Assembly (NCBI GenBank): GCA_021323675.1
Contig: JAJPKP010000027.1
Span: 62,001-126,000, forward strand
Origin: Pseudomonadota bacterium
GTDB lineage: Bacteria > Desulfobacterota > Binatia > Binatales > Binataceae
Length of the DNA: 64,000 nucleotides
Direction of reading: 5' to 3'
Positions 44,106 through 53,560 of the stretch are shown piece by piece. The notes below the pieces were generated by a model, which did not search any database, was not told the DNA's origin, and saw only the letters and a list, made by a program, of their open reading frames with translations. Each line of letters opens with the position of its first letter. Within the stretch, counting starts at the first letter, position 1. A program made the translations under genes and the position numbers.

Positions 44106-46364
44106 GTGAAAATTGACACTTTTCGCTCGAAGATATCGTCGTTTGGCCCTCTCGGATACTGGCGGCTCAACGATGCTTCGCATATCGGGGCCGCAGATTC
44201 GTCTGGGTTCGGAAATGATGGGCAATACAGCTCGACCGCGATTGCGCTGCTGCAGGGCCTCGCCCCGGGCATCTACGGCGCAAGCCTGCCGGGCAGCGAT
44301 ACGGCATATGTGACGCTGCCAAATGTGGACGCCTTTCGAATTCCGATTCTGAGCGGCCTGGTTACGTTCAAGGATCAGGGTACCCCGGCGAACGGCCGCC
44401 TCGTTTACTTCACGGGCGAAAGCACCGCGGGGCCGGGATGGCAGGTGATGCGCGCGGCCAGCGGCAACGGCGCGGTTCTGGCGATCGATACGAGCGCGCA
44501 ACATGCTCAGACGCTGAATTTTCCCGGTGCTCCGTTCGACGGCAATCGGCACACGCTGGCGTGGGGATTCGACGGCGCTTATCTGTACGCCTCGACGGAT
44601 TTTTCATCCTGGGCGACCGCGCCTTACAGTGTCGGCGGCGGACCGGTCCCCAATCCAAGCGCTTCGTTCCTGATCGGAAAGGCGGCGATCGCGGGGCCGG
44701 GATATTACGCAAAGGCGATTATCTCAGACCTTGCGATTTTTCCTTACGTCCTGCAGGCCGCTCAGCTCGATGGGCTTTCGGCCGCGCTCGGGTCGGGAAA
44801 CGATGCGCTGGAATACACGCTGCTGACCGCGCGCGAACTTACGGTCGCGGATTTGTTCAGCATCGAACTTGCCGATGGCACGGTTCTCAACTGGACGAGC
44901 TTCGATTGCGATGTGGTGGCCGGAGCGACCAGGTATTCTTCGATGGGTCCGCGGCTCAAGCGCGGAGCAATCAGATGGAAGCGCGGCGTCGAGGCGTCGC
45001 CGCTGGAATTGAGAGTCGCCGGAGCTTCGACCGATGTCGGGGATCTTGGCCTGACCGTCGCACAAGCGATCACCGCGGGCTATTTCAACGGCGCCAAAGT
45101 CACCGTCAGCCGGGTGTATAACCCTGCGCGCACGGCTGACGGGTCATACTCGGCGCTGTCGGCGCTGATGCTGTTTCAGGGATGGGTTGGAAAGATCGAG
45201 CAGGGGCGCCCGTACGCAAGAATCACCGTCAATTCGCTGTTCGAGCGGATGAATTTGCAGTGGCCGTTCACGATGCTCCAGCCGTCGTGCCGATGGACGC
45301 TGTTCGACAGCGGATGCTCGCTGGATCAGGCCGGATTTGCCGTCAGCGGGGCGGTGCAATCCGGCTCGACCGCGTCGAAGATTGCGCATGGCCTGACGAA
45401 CGCAACCGGCTACTTCGATCAGGGGCGCATCAAGTTCACCAGCGGACCGAACAACGGGATCTGGCGCGTGGTGCAATCCGGCATCGCGGCGGGGGCGGCC
45501 GCGAGCTACCAACAGACCGTGCTCAACGACAAGCCGGCGGGCTACTGGCGCTTTGGCGACCTGGCCGGATCGTCAACCGTCGCCGACCTCAGCGGCAACG
45601 GTTACCACGGCACGGTGCGCGGCGGCGTTGCGCTCGGGCAGCCGGGAGCTCTGGCGGGAGATTCGACTACCTGCGCGCTGTTCGACGGAAGCAGCGGCTA
45701 CATCACGCTTCCGATCCCGAAGCCGGGCGCCTTCGCGCAGGGAATCAGCTTCGAGTTCTGGTTCAAACTTCCGCCGGGATCGGCGCCTGCGCAGCCGGCG
45801 GGAATTTTCGACACCGCTACGGGAGATCCTTTCACGCTGCGCAACTTCAATCCGGGCGGCGGCTCCCCGGCGTTCGAATGGAAGAGCAAGGGCCAGCCGA
45901 TGGTCGGCTTCAATCAGCCGGCCGCCAACGTCTGGGTGCATGTGGTGGTGACCTATCGCGGCCAGAACGCGATCGATCTCTACTATAATGGACAGCTCTA
46001 CAGTTCAGCGACCGCGCAGGGCAACGGCCAGATAGCCTGGAAGAACCCGATCACGATCGGAAACATCAACGGCGGCGCGAACGGATGGTTCAAAGGCTAT
46101 CTGCAGGAATTCGCGATCTATCCCTATGCGATGTCGGCCGACCAGCCGCTTGCGCACTACGATGCGGGCGTTACGCCGCCCAGCGCGAGCGGCAGCGGAA
46201 TATTTGTCCTGACGCAGGCGCTGCCGTATGCGCCGGCGGCGGGCGACACGTTCGTCGTTTACCCGGGGTGCGACAAATCGCAGCGTACCTGCCGGCTCAA
46301 GTTCAACAACCTCGCCAATTTTGGCGGCTTTCCGTACGTGCCCGCGCCGGAGACCGCGGCATGA
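44106..46364 (+). CDS. DUF2163 tail hub protein carrying two LamG-like domains
   Basis: 752 residues from GTG 44106. DUF2163 proteins (g13 of GTA, tail hub) usually have about 300 residues. Here a LamG/concanavalin-like domain comes first (YWRLNDASHIGAADSSGFGNDGQYS, to residue ~230). The DUF2163 N-terminal half follows (~236-465, FSIELADGTVLNWTSFDCDVV, SPLELRVAG). A second LamG-like domain (~466-690, YWRFGDLAGSSTVADLSGNGYHG, FEFWFKLPPG) splits it from the C-terminal DUF2163 end, CDKSQRTCRLKFNNLANFGGFPYVPAPE. LamG folds bind glycans or proteins, so the baseplate may carry receptor-binding parts. It overlaps the peptidase gene by 4 nt. Confidence 0.88.
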   Translation: MKIDTFRSKISSFGPLGYWRLNDASHIGAADSSGFGNDGQYSSTAIALLQGLAPGIYGASLPGSDTAYVTLPNVDAFRIPILSGLVTFKDQGTPANGRLVYFTGESTAGPGWQVMRAASGNGAVLAIDTSAQHAQTLNFPGAPFDGNRHTLAWGFDGAYLYASTDFSSWATAPYSVGGGPVPNPSASFLIGKAAIAGPGYYAKAIISDLAIFPYVLQAAQLDGLSAALGSGNDALEYTLLTARELTVADLFSIELADGTVLNWTSFDCDVVAGATRYSSMGPRLKRGAIRWKRGVEASPLELRVAGASTDVGDLGLTVAQAITAGYFNGAKVTVSRVYNPARTADGSYSALSALMLFQGWVGKIEQGRPYARITVNSLFERMNLQWPFTMLQPSCRWTLFDSGCSLDQAGFAVSGAVQSGSTASKIAHGLTNATGYFDQGRIKFTSGPNNGIWRVVQSGIAAGAAASYQQTVLNDKPAGYWRFGDLAGSSTVADLSGNGYHGTVRGGVALGQPGALAGDSTTCALFDGSSGYITLPIPKPGAFAQGISFEFWFKLPPGSAPAQPAGIFDTATGDPFTLRNFNPGGGSPAFEWKSKGQPMVGFNQPAANVWVHVVVTYRGQNAIDLYYNGQLYSSATAQGNGQIAWKNPITIGNINGGANGWFKGYLQEFAIYPYAMSADQPLAHYDAGVTPPSASGSGIFVLTQALPYAPAAGDTFVVYPGCDKSQRTCRLKFNNLANFGGFPYVPAPETAA

Positions 46365-46921
46365 TGAGCGGTGAAAACGCCCTTCGAGCCGCGATCGTGA
46401 GCGAGGCGCGCTCATGGATCGGCACGCCGTATCTCCATCAAGGTCGCGCGAAAGGAGCAGGCGTCGATTGCGCGATGCTGTTGCTCGAAGTCTACGAACG
46501 CGCGGGCCTGCTGCCCCATCTGGAGCTGGCCGAGATCGTAACCGATCCCGAAAAGCAGATCGCGAAGTATCCGCCGGACTGGATGCTGCATCGCGACGAC
46601 GAGCGCTATCTTCGCATCGTCGAACGATTCGCGTGCCGATTGCCGGTTGGAGCAATGCCGAGCGACGGCGATATCGCGCTGTATCGATGGGGACGGACCG
46701 TCAGCCACGGCGGAATAGTCGATCGATGGCCGCGAATCATCCACGCCTATTCGCGATCCAATCGGGTCGAGTACGGAGAGGGCGATCGCGGCGAGATAGG
46801 AGGGCCGGGTCCCGACGGCAAACCGCGGTTGGCGGGATTCTGGTCGCTCTGGCCGCCGCGCAATAACCGCGGCGCCCGCGCTCAACTCGCAACCGCACTC
46901 GAGGAATCGAAGGCTGTATGA
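46361..46921 (+). CDS. NlpC/P60 tail-associated cell wall peptidase
   Basis: 186 residues from ATG 46361, which overlaps the DUF2163 stop. The catalytic Cys is in KGAGVDCAMLLLEVYERAG and the His in RTVSHGGIVDRWPRIIHAYS; the third residue is likely the following polar His. It corresponds to g14 of the GTA, a peptidase at the tail tip that opens peptidoglycan during DNA entry. It overlaps the tail-tip gene by 4 nt. Confidence 0.9.
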   Translation: MMSGENALRAAIVSEARSWIGTPYLHQGRAKGAGVDCAMLLLEVYERAGLLPHLELAEIVTDPEKQIAKYPPDWMLHRDDERYLRIVERFACRLPVGAMPSDGDIALYRWGRTVSHGGIVDRWPRIIHAYSRSNRVEYGEGDRGEIGGPGPDGKPRLAGFWSLWPPRNNRGARAQLATALEESKAV

Positions 46922-49900
46922 GTTTCTTCGCCAATCAGAGCGTCGCGGGCACGCGACCGTCGATTCATCATTTTCGCGTCAATTCTTCCCAGTATGGATC
47001 GATAATTCCGATCGTCTATGGGCGAGCGCGCATTCCCGGCATCTTCATATGGACCGGGGATTTCACCGCAACCAAGTCTCAAGGTCCGGGCAAGGGACTC
47101 GGAGGCACCGGCGGCTCGTTTTATAACTACTCGGTCTCGGTTGAGATTGCGCTCAGCCAGGGGGCGATCACTTCGCTGGGCCGCTCGTGGCATATGGGCA
47201 ACGGCGGCCTGAAGCGCCATACCGCCGCGCAGACCAATTCCAACTGGACACTGTTCCCCGGCGCATTCGGGCAGGCGCCGTGGTCGTACATGACGACCAG
47301 GCATCCGGGGCAGGATCTTGGCTACAGTGGAATCGCCTACCTCGCGCGCAGCGCCTGGAACCTGGGAACCTCGGGATCGCCGCCGCAGATTACTTTCGAG
47401 GTCTTCGGACTCGCGCCTTACGGTTCCGGAGTGTCGGATGCGAATCCGCGCGACGTGATCAACGACATCCTCGTCAACTCGCGCTATGGGCTCGGCCTCG
47501 ATCCGTCCTGTGTCGCCGACCTGTCTGATTTCTCGAACTACTGCATCGCCAGCAGTTTCTTCATCTCGCCGGTTTTCGATCAGCAGAAGACGATGGCGGA
47601 ATGGATGAAGCTGCTGCTCGATTGCGTACATGCGGACGCGGTGTGGTCGAACGGCCAGTTGAAAATCGTGCCTTACGGAGATCGGCCGGTCGCGGGAAAC
47701 GGCACGACATGGATTCCTTCCGTCGGGCCCGTCTATGCGCTGAATGACGACGACTTCATCGCGGAAAAGAACTCGGCGCCGGTGACTGTCTCCGTGACGA
47801 CGCCGGCGGATCGCGCCAACGTCGTGAACGTCGAGTACGTCAACGCCGCCAACGACTACAATATCGAAACGGCCGAGGCCAAGGATGAAGCGGATATCCA
47901 GCGCCTTGGGCAGCGGCGCGATTCACCCAGGCAGTTCCATCCGATTACCAGCGCATTGATGGCGCGATCGGTCGCGCAGCTCAAGCTGCAGCGGTCGCTG
48001 TACGTCGCGAACCAGTGCGAGGTTCGCGTGCCGCAGCGATACATCCTGGCGGAGCCGATGGATGTAGTCGCGCTGACCGACGAATACCTGGGGCTGGACG
48101 CTTATCCCGCGCGGATCGTCGAGATCGAGGAAGAAGCGGACGATGCGGGCCAGTTGATCGGCGATTCGCTTTTGATAACCCTCGAGGACCTCGGCGCCAA
48201 CAGCACGCCCGGCTATCCGACCCAGCCTCCCGGCCCATGGGGAGCGGTGGATCAAAACACGGCGCCCAACCCAATCAATGTCAACCCGATAATCTTCGAG
48301 CCGCCCGCAAAAGCACTCGGCAATCACGGCATCGCGGCGCATCTCAAGGGATCGCTCGAACTGTGGGTGGCGGCATCGCCGCAGGATGCGGATGCTGATT
48401 GGGGCGGATGCAACGTCTATCTCTCGGCCGACAACAACACTTACAGCCTGATTGGCCGGATAAGAAACGCGGCGGCGATGGGCATGCTCGCCGCGCCGCT
48501 GCCGTCTCATCCCGATCCGGACACCGCCGACACCTTGCAGGTGGATTTGTCGGAGAGCGGAGGCTCCCTGACCGCCGCATCGCATGCGCTGGCGGATGCG
48601 GGAATGAATCTCGCCTACGTGGATGGAGAGTTGATCTGTTTTGCCGGCGTGGCCGCGGGAGCTGGTCCGAATCAGTTCAATCTCGGCTACCTGCGCCGGG
48701 GACGTTATGGCACGACGATCCGGAGCCACGCCGCCGGCTCGAGCTTCGCCTTCCTTGGCGCGATCCATTCGCTGGATCCGTCGATACTGCGTATTCCACT
48801 GAGTAATGCGCACATCGGACAAACCCTCTATCTGAAGTTCGCGTCCGTCAACACGGAGATCGATTCCGAGCAGGATCTCGCCGCCTGCGCCGCGTACAGC
48901 GTAACCATAGCGGGCACGGCGCATCAGAACCGCATCCCCCATCGCCACGTAAAGAAGTACCGGGCCGCGACGTTTTACACCGCGGGCGCATACGTCAAGC
49001 CGAATTTGCCCAACGGGTTTTTCTATCAGGCGCAGAACAGCGGAACGTCCGGCGGAGCCGAACCCGCATGGCCGCTCGGAGTCGACGAAAGCGTTACCGA
49101 TAGCGGCGGCATCATGTGGACCGCGATCGAGGCATCGCCGGAGATCGACGATGGGTCCATCCCGACTTCGGGCCTTGACAACACGCCGATGCCGGATGTG
49201 ACGGGATTGACCTATGCGATAACGAAGAAGGGCGACATCAAGCTGTCATGGTCGTTCGCCACGCCGCGCCCTTCCAACTTCTCGCATTTCGAAATCCGTC
49301 AGGGCGCGAGCTGGGCGGCCGGAACTTTCGTCGATACAACGAAGCGCAATCAGCTTCTGATTAGCGATCCCGCGCCGGGAACCGAAACTTACTGGGTCGG
49401 CGCGATCAACGTTGCGCTGGTTGCCGATGCCGTCCCGCAGTCGGTCAGCGTTACGATGCCGTCGTTGCCCCCTGTGACCGGCCTGACCGCAACCGTCACG
49501 AAGAAGCAGGACGTTCAGCTCCGATGGACGAAACCGTCGCCATTCCCGGTTCACTTTCGCGCTTATGAAATCCGGACGGACACGAATCCCGGCAACGCGG
49601 TGAACCTGGTCGATCACACCAAGAAGACCAGCTACCTGATAACCGATCCCGTCGGCGGCGCCACATATTACGTGTACGTACTCGATTCAGCCGGAAACTA
49701 CAGCGCGGGCGTTTCGGTAACGGCGACCGCGGGCGCGCCCTACAAAAAGTCCTGGCTTCAACTGTGGTCCGGGCTGACCGCCGATCCGAGCGACAACAAT
49801 CGCTACCAGCCGGGCCAGCGCACCGGCGCGCCCGTCACCGGCACCGCGACCATCAGCAGCTATGGGGGAGATTGGGAAGTCTCGTTGCAGGTCGAGCTTG

Positions 49901-51867
49901 GAGCGAATGCGGAAATCGAGCTCTATCAGTCCGACGGCGGCGGCCACGGCTATCTGCTGCAGGTCGGCGCCGTTAGCGGCCGCAGCGCGGCGGTCGTCAG
50001 ATGGAATGGGTCGGCCTACACCGACCTGGTGGTCGCCTCCGGTGCCTACCCCGCGGCCACGCCCTTCAACATAATCTTCAAGCGTCACGCCACCGGCCAC
50101 TTCGAGATTTACGTGAACGGCGCGCTGGCGGCGAGCTTCCAGGATACGACCTACGGCGCGGCAGGCCCGCTGTATCTGATGTACTCAACCGCCGTCTGTT
50201 ACCTGAGCAACCTGGTGGTGCGCGGCGGGCACGCCGACACGCCGAAGGCATACAAGGACGCGAACAAGCGCGGGCTCATCGACTTCACCCAGAGCGGCCA
50301 CGTCGGCAAGCACCTCGGCAACATCCCCGACGATCCGGCGAGCAGCCGGTACGGCGTTTCGGCGATCGACGGCAATCGCAAGGCGCTGATCGATTTCACG
50401 CAAAGCGGACATGCCGGCAAGCATCTGGGCAATCTCCCCGACGATACGACTTCATCCTCGGGCCGGCGCAAGGCGCACGTCGTGGATGTGCTTGCGAACC
50501 GGCCCGCAGCCGGAAACGCGGGCGCTCTCTTCCACGCCACTGACGTAGGCGCGAACGGAACGACCTATCGCGACACCGGCACGGCCTGGAAGAAGGTCGG
50601 GGTAGGGCATCTCGACGACCTCGACGAGGGCACGGCTTACAAGCGCATCCCCGCGGCCGTGGTCGATAGCAACCAGATTCCCGTCAAGCAGCAGGCGCAT
50701 CTCTGGAGCGGACTTACCAACGACCCCGCCAACCCAAGGCGCATGTACCCGGTGCAGCGCACTGCCAATCCCGTCACCGGCACTCAGACCAACTCTTCCT
50801 ACCAGGGCGACGTGGAAATCGCGATGCAGGTCGAGCTTGCGCCGGGCGGATCGATCGAGATGTTCTATCCCGACCCTGCCGGCAACGGCTATCTGTTCCA
50901 GGTCAGCACTACCAGCGTTTACGGCATCTGGAAGTTCGCCGCGTCAACCGCGACCTGGACCAACGTCTCCACCACCCTCGAAAACTTCCCCGCCAACACT
51001 CCGATGGGCGTGATGTTCAAGTATCACAAGACCGGCGATCTCGAGGTGTGGGTGAACGGCATCGCCTATCAGACCGCGCGCGATACCACCTATACTCCGG
51101 GTGGACGGCTCGCCCTCGACTGGTTCGGGGCGCAGTCCTGGGTAAGCGACCTCAACCTGCGCCATGGTCACACCGACTCCCCCGCGCGCATCAAGGATCC
51201 CGGCAAGCGCGACCTCATCGACTTCTCGCAGTCCGGGCATCTCGGCAAGAACCTCGACAACATTCCCGACGGCACGAACTTCGTATCGATTCCGGCGATC
51301 AACATCTCCGGCACCGGCGCCAACAAGAAACTCAAGAAGAGCGGCATCGCCGCCAAAGAACTCGACAACTCCGTTCTAGCCGTCGGCGCGGTCACGACTT
51401 CTGGGGCCAACAGCGCAGCCGGCACCGTTGGCAACCCGCTCGCGAATATCACCGGATGGCCGGTGAACTCCTATTCAGCTTGGACTTCGCTCGTTTCGGT
51501 GCCCCTGAACATTCAGAACGTTGGCGATCTTGTCGAAACCACCTGTGTCATCAGCGCAGAACTGAACAGCTACAACAAGGGCAACGACGATGTAGAGGTT
51601 CGGGTGATCGATGACCTCGGCAATGTCATCTGCACGCCTCAACTAGCGATCGGAGACTTCACGCGCGTGCAAGGTCAAACCGATCCGACAACCTATGGAG
51701 GTGCTGGCCTTCAACTTGACGTTCTTGCGGGCATCGATTTCGGGACAGCCGCCGCGAGCGGAAGCCGCACGCTGACGCTCCAAATACGCGCATATCAGGT
51801 ATCGACGATTCATTTCACCCTCGTCGTACACTACGCCCGTCTCGCGGCTAAGGATTTTGGCGCGTGA
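46918..51867 (+). CDS. Tail-tip / host-contact protein (megatron-like) with FN3 and repeated adhesion modules
   Basis: 1649 residues. The N-terminal ~430 (IIPIVYGRARIPGIFIWTGDF, MAEWMKLLLDCVHADAVWSNGQLKIVPYGD, QRYILAEPMDVVALTD) belong to the phage tail-tip type equivalent to the end of GTA g15. A carbohydrate-binding-like segment (YTAGAYVKPN, GTSGGAEPAWP) precedes two FN3 domains (~758-935). Two related beta modules follow (LWSGLTADP/LWSGLTNDP, then FEIYVNG/LEVWVNG), each tied to copies of LIDFTQSGHxGKHLGN. A C-terminal sandwich (~1480-1649) ends the protein. It starts in an ATGA overlap with the peptidase. Receptor recognition is inferred. Confidence 0.87.
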   Translation: MSFFANQSVAGTRPSIHHFRVNSSQYGSIIPIVYGRARIPGIFIWTGDFTATKSQGPGKGLGGTGGSFYNYSVSVEIALSQGAITSLGRSWHMGNGGLKRHTAAQTNSNWTLFPGAFGQAPWSYMTTRHPGQDLGYSGIAYLARSAWNLGTSGSPPQITFEVFGLAPYGSGVSDANPRDVINDILVNSRYGLGLDPSCVADLSDFSNYCIASSFFISPVFDQQKTMAEWMKLLLDCVHADAVWSNGQLKIVPYGDRPVAGNGTTWIPSVGPVYALNDDDFIAEKNSAPVTVSVTTPADRANVVNVEYVNAANDYNIETAEAKDEADIQRLGQRRDSPRQFHPITSALMARSVAQLKLQRSLYVANQCEVRVPQRYILAEPMDVVALTDEYLGLDAYPARIVEIEEEADDAGQLIGDSLLITLEDLGANSTPGYPTQPPGPWGAVDQNTAPNPINVNPIIFEPPAKALGNHGIAAHLKGSLELWVAASPQDADADWGGCNVYLSADNNTYSLIGRIRNAAAMGMLAAPLPSHPDPDTADTLQVDLSESGGSLTAASHALADAGMNLAYVDGELICFAGVAAGAGPNQFNLGYLRRGRYGTTIRSHAAGSSFAFLGAIHSLDPSILRIPLSNAHIGQTLYLKFASVNTEIDSEQDLAACAAYSVTIAGTAHQNRIPHRHVKKYRAATFYTAGAYVKPNLPNGFFYQAQNSGTSGGAEPAWPLGVDESVTDSGGIMWTAIEASPEIDDGSIPTSGLDNTPMPDVTGLTYAITKKGDIKLSWSFATPRPSNFSHFEIRQGASWAAGTFVDTTKRNQLLISDPAPGTETYWVGAINVALVADAVPQSVSVTMPSLPPVTGLTATVTKKQDVQLRWTKPSPFPVHFRAYEIRTDTNPGNAVNLVDHTKKTSYLITDPVGGATYYVYVLDSAGNYSAGVSVTATAGAPYKKSWLQLWSGLTADPSDNNRYQPGQRTGAPVTGTATISSYGGDWEVSLQVELGANAEIELYQSDGGGHGYLLQVGAVSGRSAAVVRWNGSAYTDLVVASGAYPAATPFNIIFKRHATGHFEIYVNGALAASFQDTTYGAAGPLYLMYSTAVCYLSNLVVRGGHADTPKAYKDANKRGLIDFTQSGHVGKHLGNIPDDPASSRYGVSAIDGNRKALIDFTQSGHAGKHLGNLPDDTTSSSGRRKAHVVDVLANRPAAGNAGALFHATDVGANGTTYRDTGTAWKKVGVGHLDDLDEGTAYKRIPAAVVDSNQIPVKQQAHLWSGLTNDPANPRRMYPVQRTANPVTGTQTNSSYQGDVEIAMQVELAPGGSIEMFYPDPAGNGYLFQVSTTSVYGIWKFAASTATWTNVSTTLENFPANTPMGVMFKYHKTGDLEVWVNGIAYQTARDTTYTPGGRLALDWFGAQSWVSDLNLRHGHTDSPARIKDPGKRDLIDFSQSGHLGKNLDNIPDGTNFVSIPAINISGTGANKKLKKSGIAAKELDNSVLAVGAVTTSGANSAAGTVGNPLANITGWPVNSYSAWTSLVSVPLNIQNVGDLVETTCVISAELNSYNKGNDDVEVRVIDDLGNVICTPQLAIGDFTRVQGQTDPTTYGGAGLQLDVLAGIDFGTAAASGSRTLTLQIRAYQVSTIHFTLVVHYARLAAKDFGA
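50275..51275 (+). repeat. Three copies of a LIDFTQSGHxGKxLxNIPD-coding unit
   Basis: Units of about 60 bp begin near 50275, 50386 and 51214, all in frame within the tail-tip gene. They read LIDFTQSGHVGKHLGNIPDD, LIDFTQSGHAGKHLGNLPDD and LIDFSQSGHLGKNLDNIPDG. The codons differ at many third positions, so the copies are old or under protein-level selection. They follow the two larger beta modules (from about 49756 and 50692). Confidence 0.85.
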
Positions 51868-51869
51868 GG

Positions 51870-52550
51870 TCACTGCGCATGAGCAAGCGGCAGGAAAGAA
51901 GCATTTACGCAAGTCGTTTCCGTGTTTGTTCCTGGTGTCTGCCCAGACTCGGCCGTGACCGTCACGAAAAAGACAGCCGTCTGAGTCGGCTGGAGACCCT
52001 GAAAATCCTGAATAAAGGGAATTGCGACCTCGTTGACGTTGGTCGTGTCGATATTGCCGACCACTACGGGCGTGAGCGACGCGGTGCAGGATGCGAAATC
52101 GACGCAACTATTCGAAGCGACTCCGATGTACCCTTGGATGTGGGCAGTGTGCGGATCGTTCAGAATTTGACCGGCGAGGGCATCCTTGAGCACGACGCTT
52201 CCCTGCGTTGTCGCTTCCCACGTCGAGGTAGTTCCCCCAGGGGCGCTCATTGTCCCTTGCGCAACCACGGTCTCCACTCCCTGCGGGAGCGACTGCGTCG
52301 GACAGCCGAGATTTGGGATGCTCTGGGTAAGATCGGATGGCGAAGACGCATCCGCGGACAGTGCCGCGCGCTTGCCCTGGCTCGCCGGGCTCCCCGAAGC
52401 GACTACGCCCGGCGTGATCGTCCAAATCTTCTTCTGCGCCTTGAGCAGCTTCGGATGCTTCGCCGGTTGTACCGCCGAACTTTGCTGCGCGAAAACGGAA
52501 CCCGCGCACAGGCCGATAGCCAGAGCCGCACACACTACTCGCCTGAACAT
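51870..52550 (-). CDS. Secreted protein of unknown function, 226 aa
   Basis: ATG 52550 follows GGGAGGG and gives a signal peptide (MFRRVVCAALAIGLCAGSVFAQQ). The mature part has no family I recognise: ITPGVVASGSPASQGKRAAL, SIPNLGCPTQSLPQGVETVVAQGTMS, IQGYIGVASNSCVDFASCTASLTPVVVG and TVTAESGQTPGTNTETTC; it is Ser/Thr/Ala rich with five Cys that may form disulfides. It is convergent with the tail-tip gene, with only 2 nt between the stops. It starts the non-phage block. Confidence 0.75.
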   Translation of the reverse strand: MFRRVVCAALAIGLCAGSVFAQQSSAVQPAKHPKLLKAQKKIWTITPGVVASGSPASQGKRAALSADASSPSDLTQSIPNLGCPTQSLPQGVETVVAQGTMSAPGGTTSTWEATTQGSVVLKDALAGQILNDPHTAHIQGYIGVASNSCVDFASCTASLTPVVVGNIDTTNVNEVAIPFIQDFQGLQPTQTAVFFVTVTAESGQTPGTNTETTCVNASFLPLAHAQ

Positions 52551-52772
52551 CGTGAATCCCTCCCTTTGATGGTCAACCACGGCGGACAGTCTCTTGACGT
52601 CGCAACCATCAGTCAACTATTCGACGCGCGATTTCCGCCAATTGTTCACACCATCTTTGACCTCGATCTATCTGCGGCGTCGTCCCCCTGACACGACGCC
52701 GACTTTTGCCGCCCAGCGATGGCTTAAGCGCGTGATATCCCTTCGCAAGGTGCTGAGCGATAATGGGCAGTT

Positions 52773-53465
52773 ATGCGCACCCTTTGCGCAGTTCTGCTCA
52801 TTGTCTGCTTTTTCAGTCCCGTCTGGGCATATTCCATCAGCGGACGCGTCGTCGGCGTCACCGACGGCGATACGCTGACCGTGCTCTCCCCCGCCAATCA
52901 GCAGTATCTCGTCCGCCTCGAGGGCATCGATGCGCCCGAGAGCTCGCAGGCTTTCGGGCAGCGTTCAAAGCAGAACCTTTCGCGGCTGGTGTTCGGAAAA
53001 CAGGTAAATCTGGATTGCGAAAACAAAGAAAGCTACGGCCGGCTCATATGCAAGGTGATGCTGCCGGATGGCGAAGACGTATGTCTCGATCAGGTACGGG
53101 ACGGGATGGCTTGGCACTATAAGCAGTACCAATCAGAAGAAGCGCCGGCGGATCGGGCAGCTTACGCCGCCGCGGAAGATGCCGCCCGCCATGCGCATCT
53201 GGGGCTCTGGAGCGATGCGCATCCGGTGATGCCGCAAGATTATCGGCATGGCACGCACAGCAGGCTTTGCTTCGATTCTTCCGACCATCGGGTGGATTGT
53301 GGCGAGCCGTACCAGGGACCCGTCCGAGGCAATCGCCGCTCGCTCCTGTACGATCGGCCGGACTGTCCAAACTACGATGACATCTCGCCGGCCAATCGCG
53401 TGGAGTTCCCGAGCGTGCAGGCAGCCGAGGCTGCCGGGTATAAGGCAGCGCACAACTGCCCGTAG
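52773..53465 (+). CDS. Secreted thermonuclease (SNase) with an Ada-like C-terminal metal-binding segment
   Basis: 230 residues with a signal peptide (MRTLCAVLLIVCFFSPVWAYS). The SNase domain includes GVTDGDTLTVL, RLEGIDAPESSQAFGQRSKQNLSRLVFGKQV, YGRLICKVML and LDQVRDGMAWHYKQY, with the acidic and Arg active-site residues in place. The C-terminus, GNRRSLLYDRPDCPNYDDISPANRVEFPSVQAAEAAGYKAAHNCP, resembles the Ada metal-binding fold often attached to such nucleases. It would degrade nucleic acid outside the cytoplasm. It is a stand-alone plus-strand gene. Confidence 0.88.
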   Translation: MRTLCAVLLIVCFFSPVWAYSISGRVVGVTDGDTLTVLSPANQQYLVRLEGIDAPESSQAFGQRSKQNLSRLVFGKQVNLDCENKESYGRLICKVMLPDGEDVCLDQVRDGMAWHYKQYQSEEAPADRAAYAAAEDAARHAHLGLWSDAHPVMPQDYRHGTHSRLCFDSSDHRVDCGEPYQGPVRGNRRSLLYDRPDCPNYDDISPANRVEFPSVQAAEAAGYKAAHNCP

Positions 53466-53560
53466 CCTTGAAGAGATCAGGCAAGTGCAGCCGTTTCCCG
53501 ATCGCATCGCCCGGCAGGCAAGGTGGCGGCGCATTCGGCCGGCCAGCCCGCGCGCTTTTC

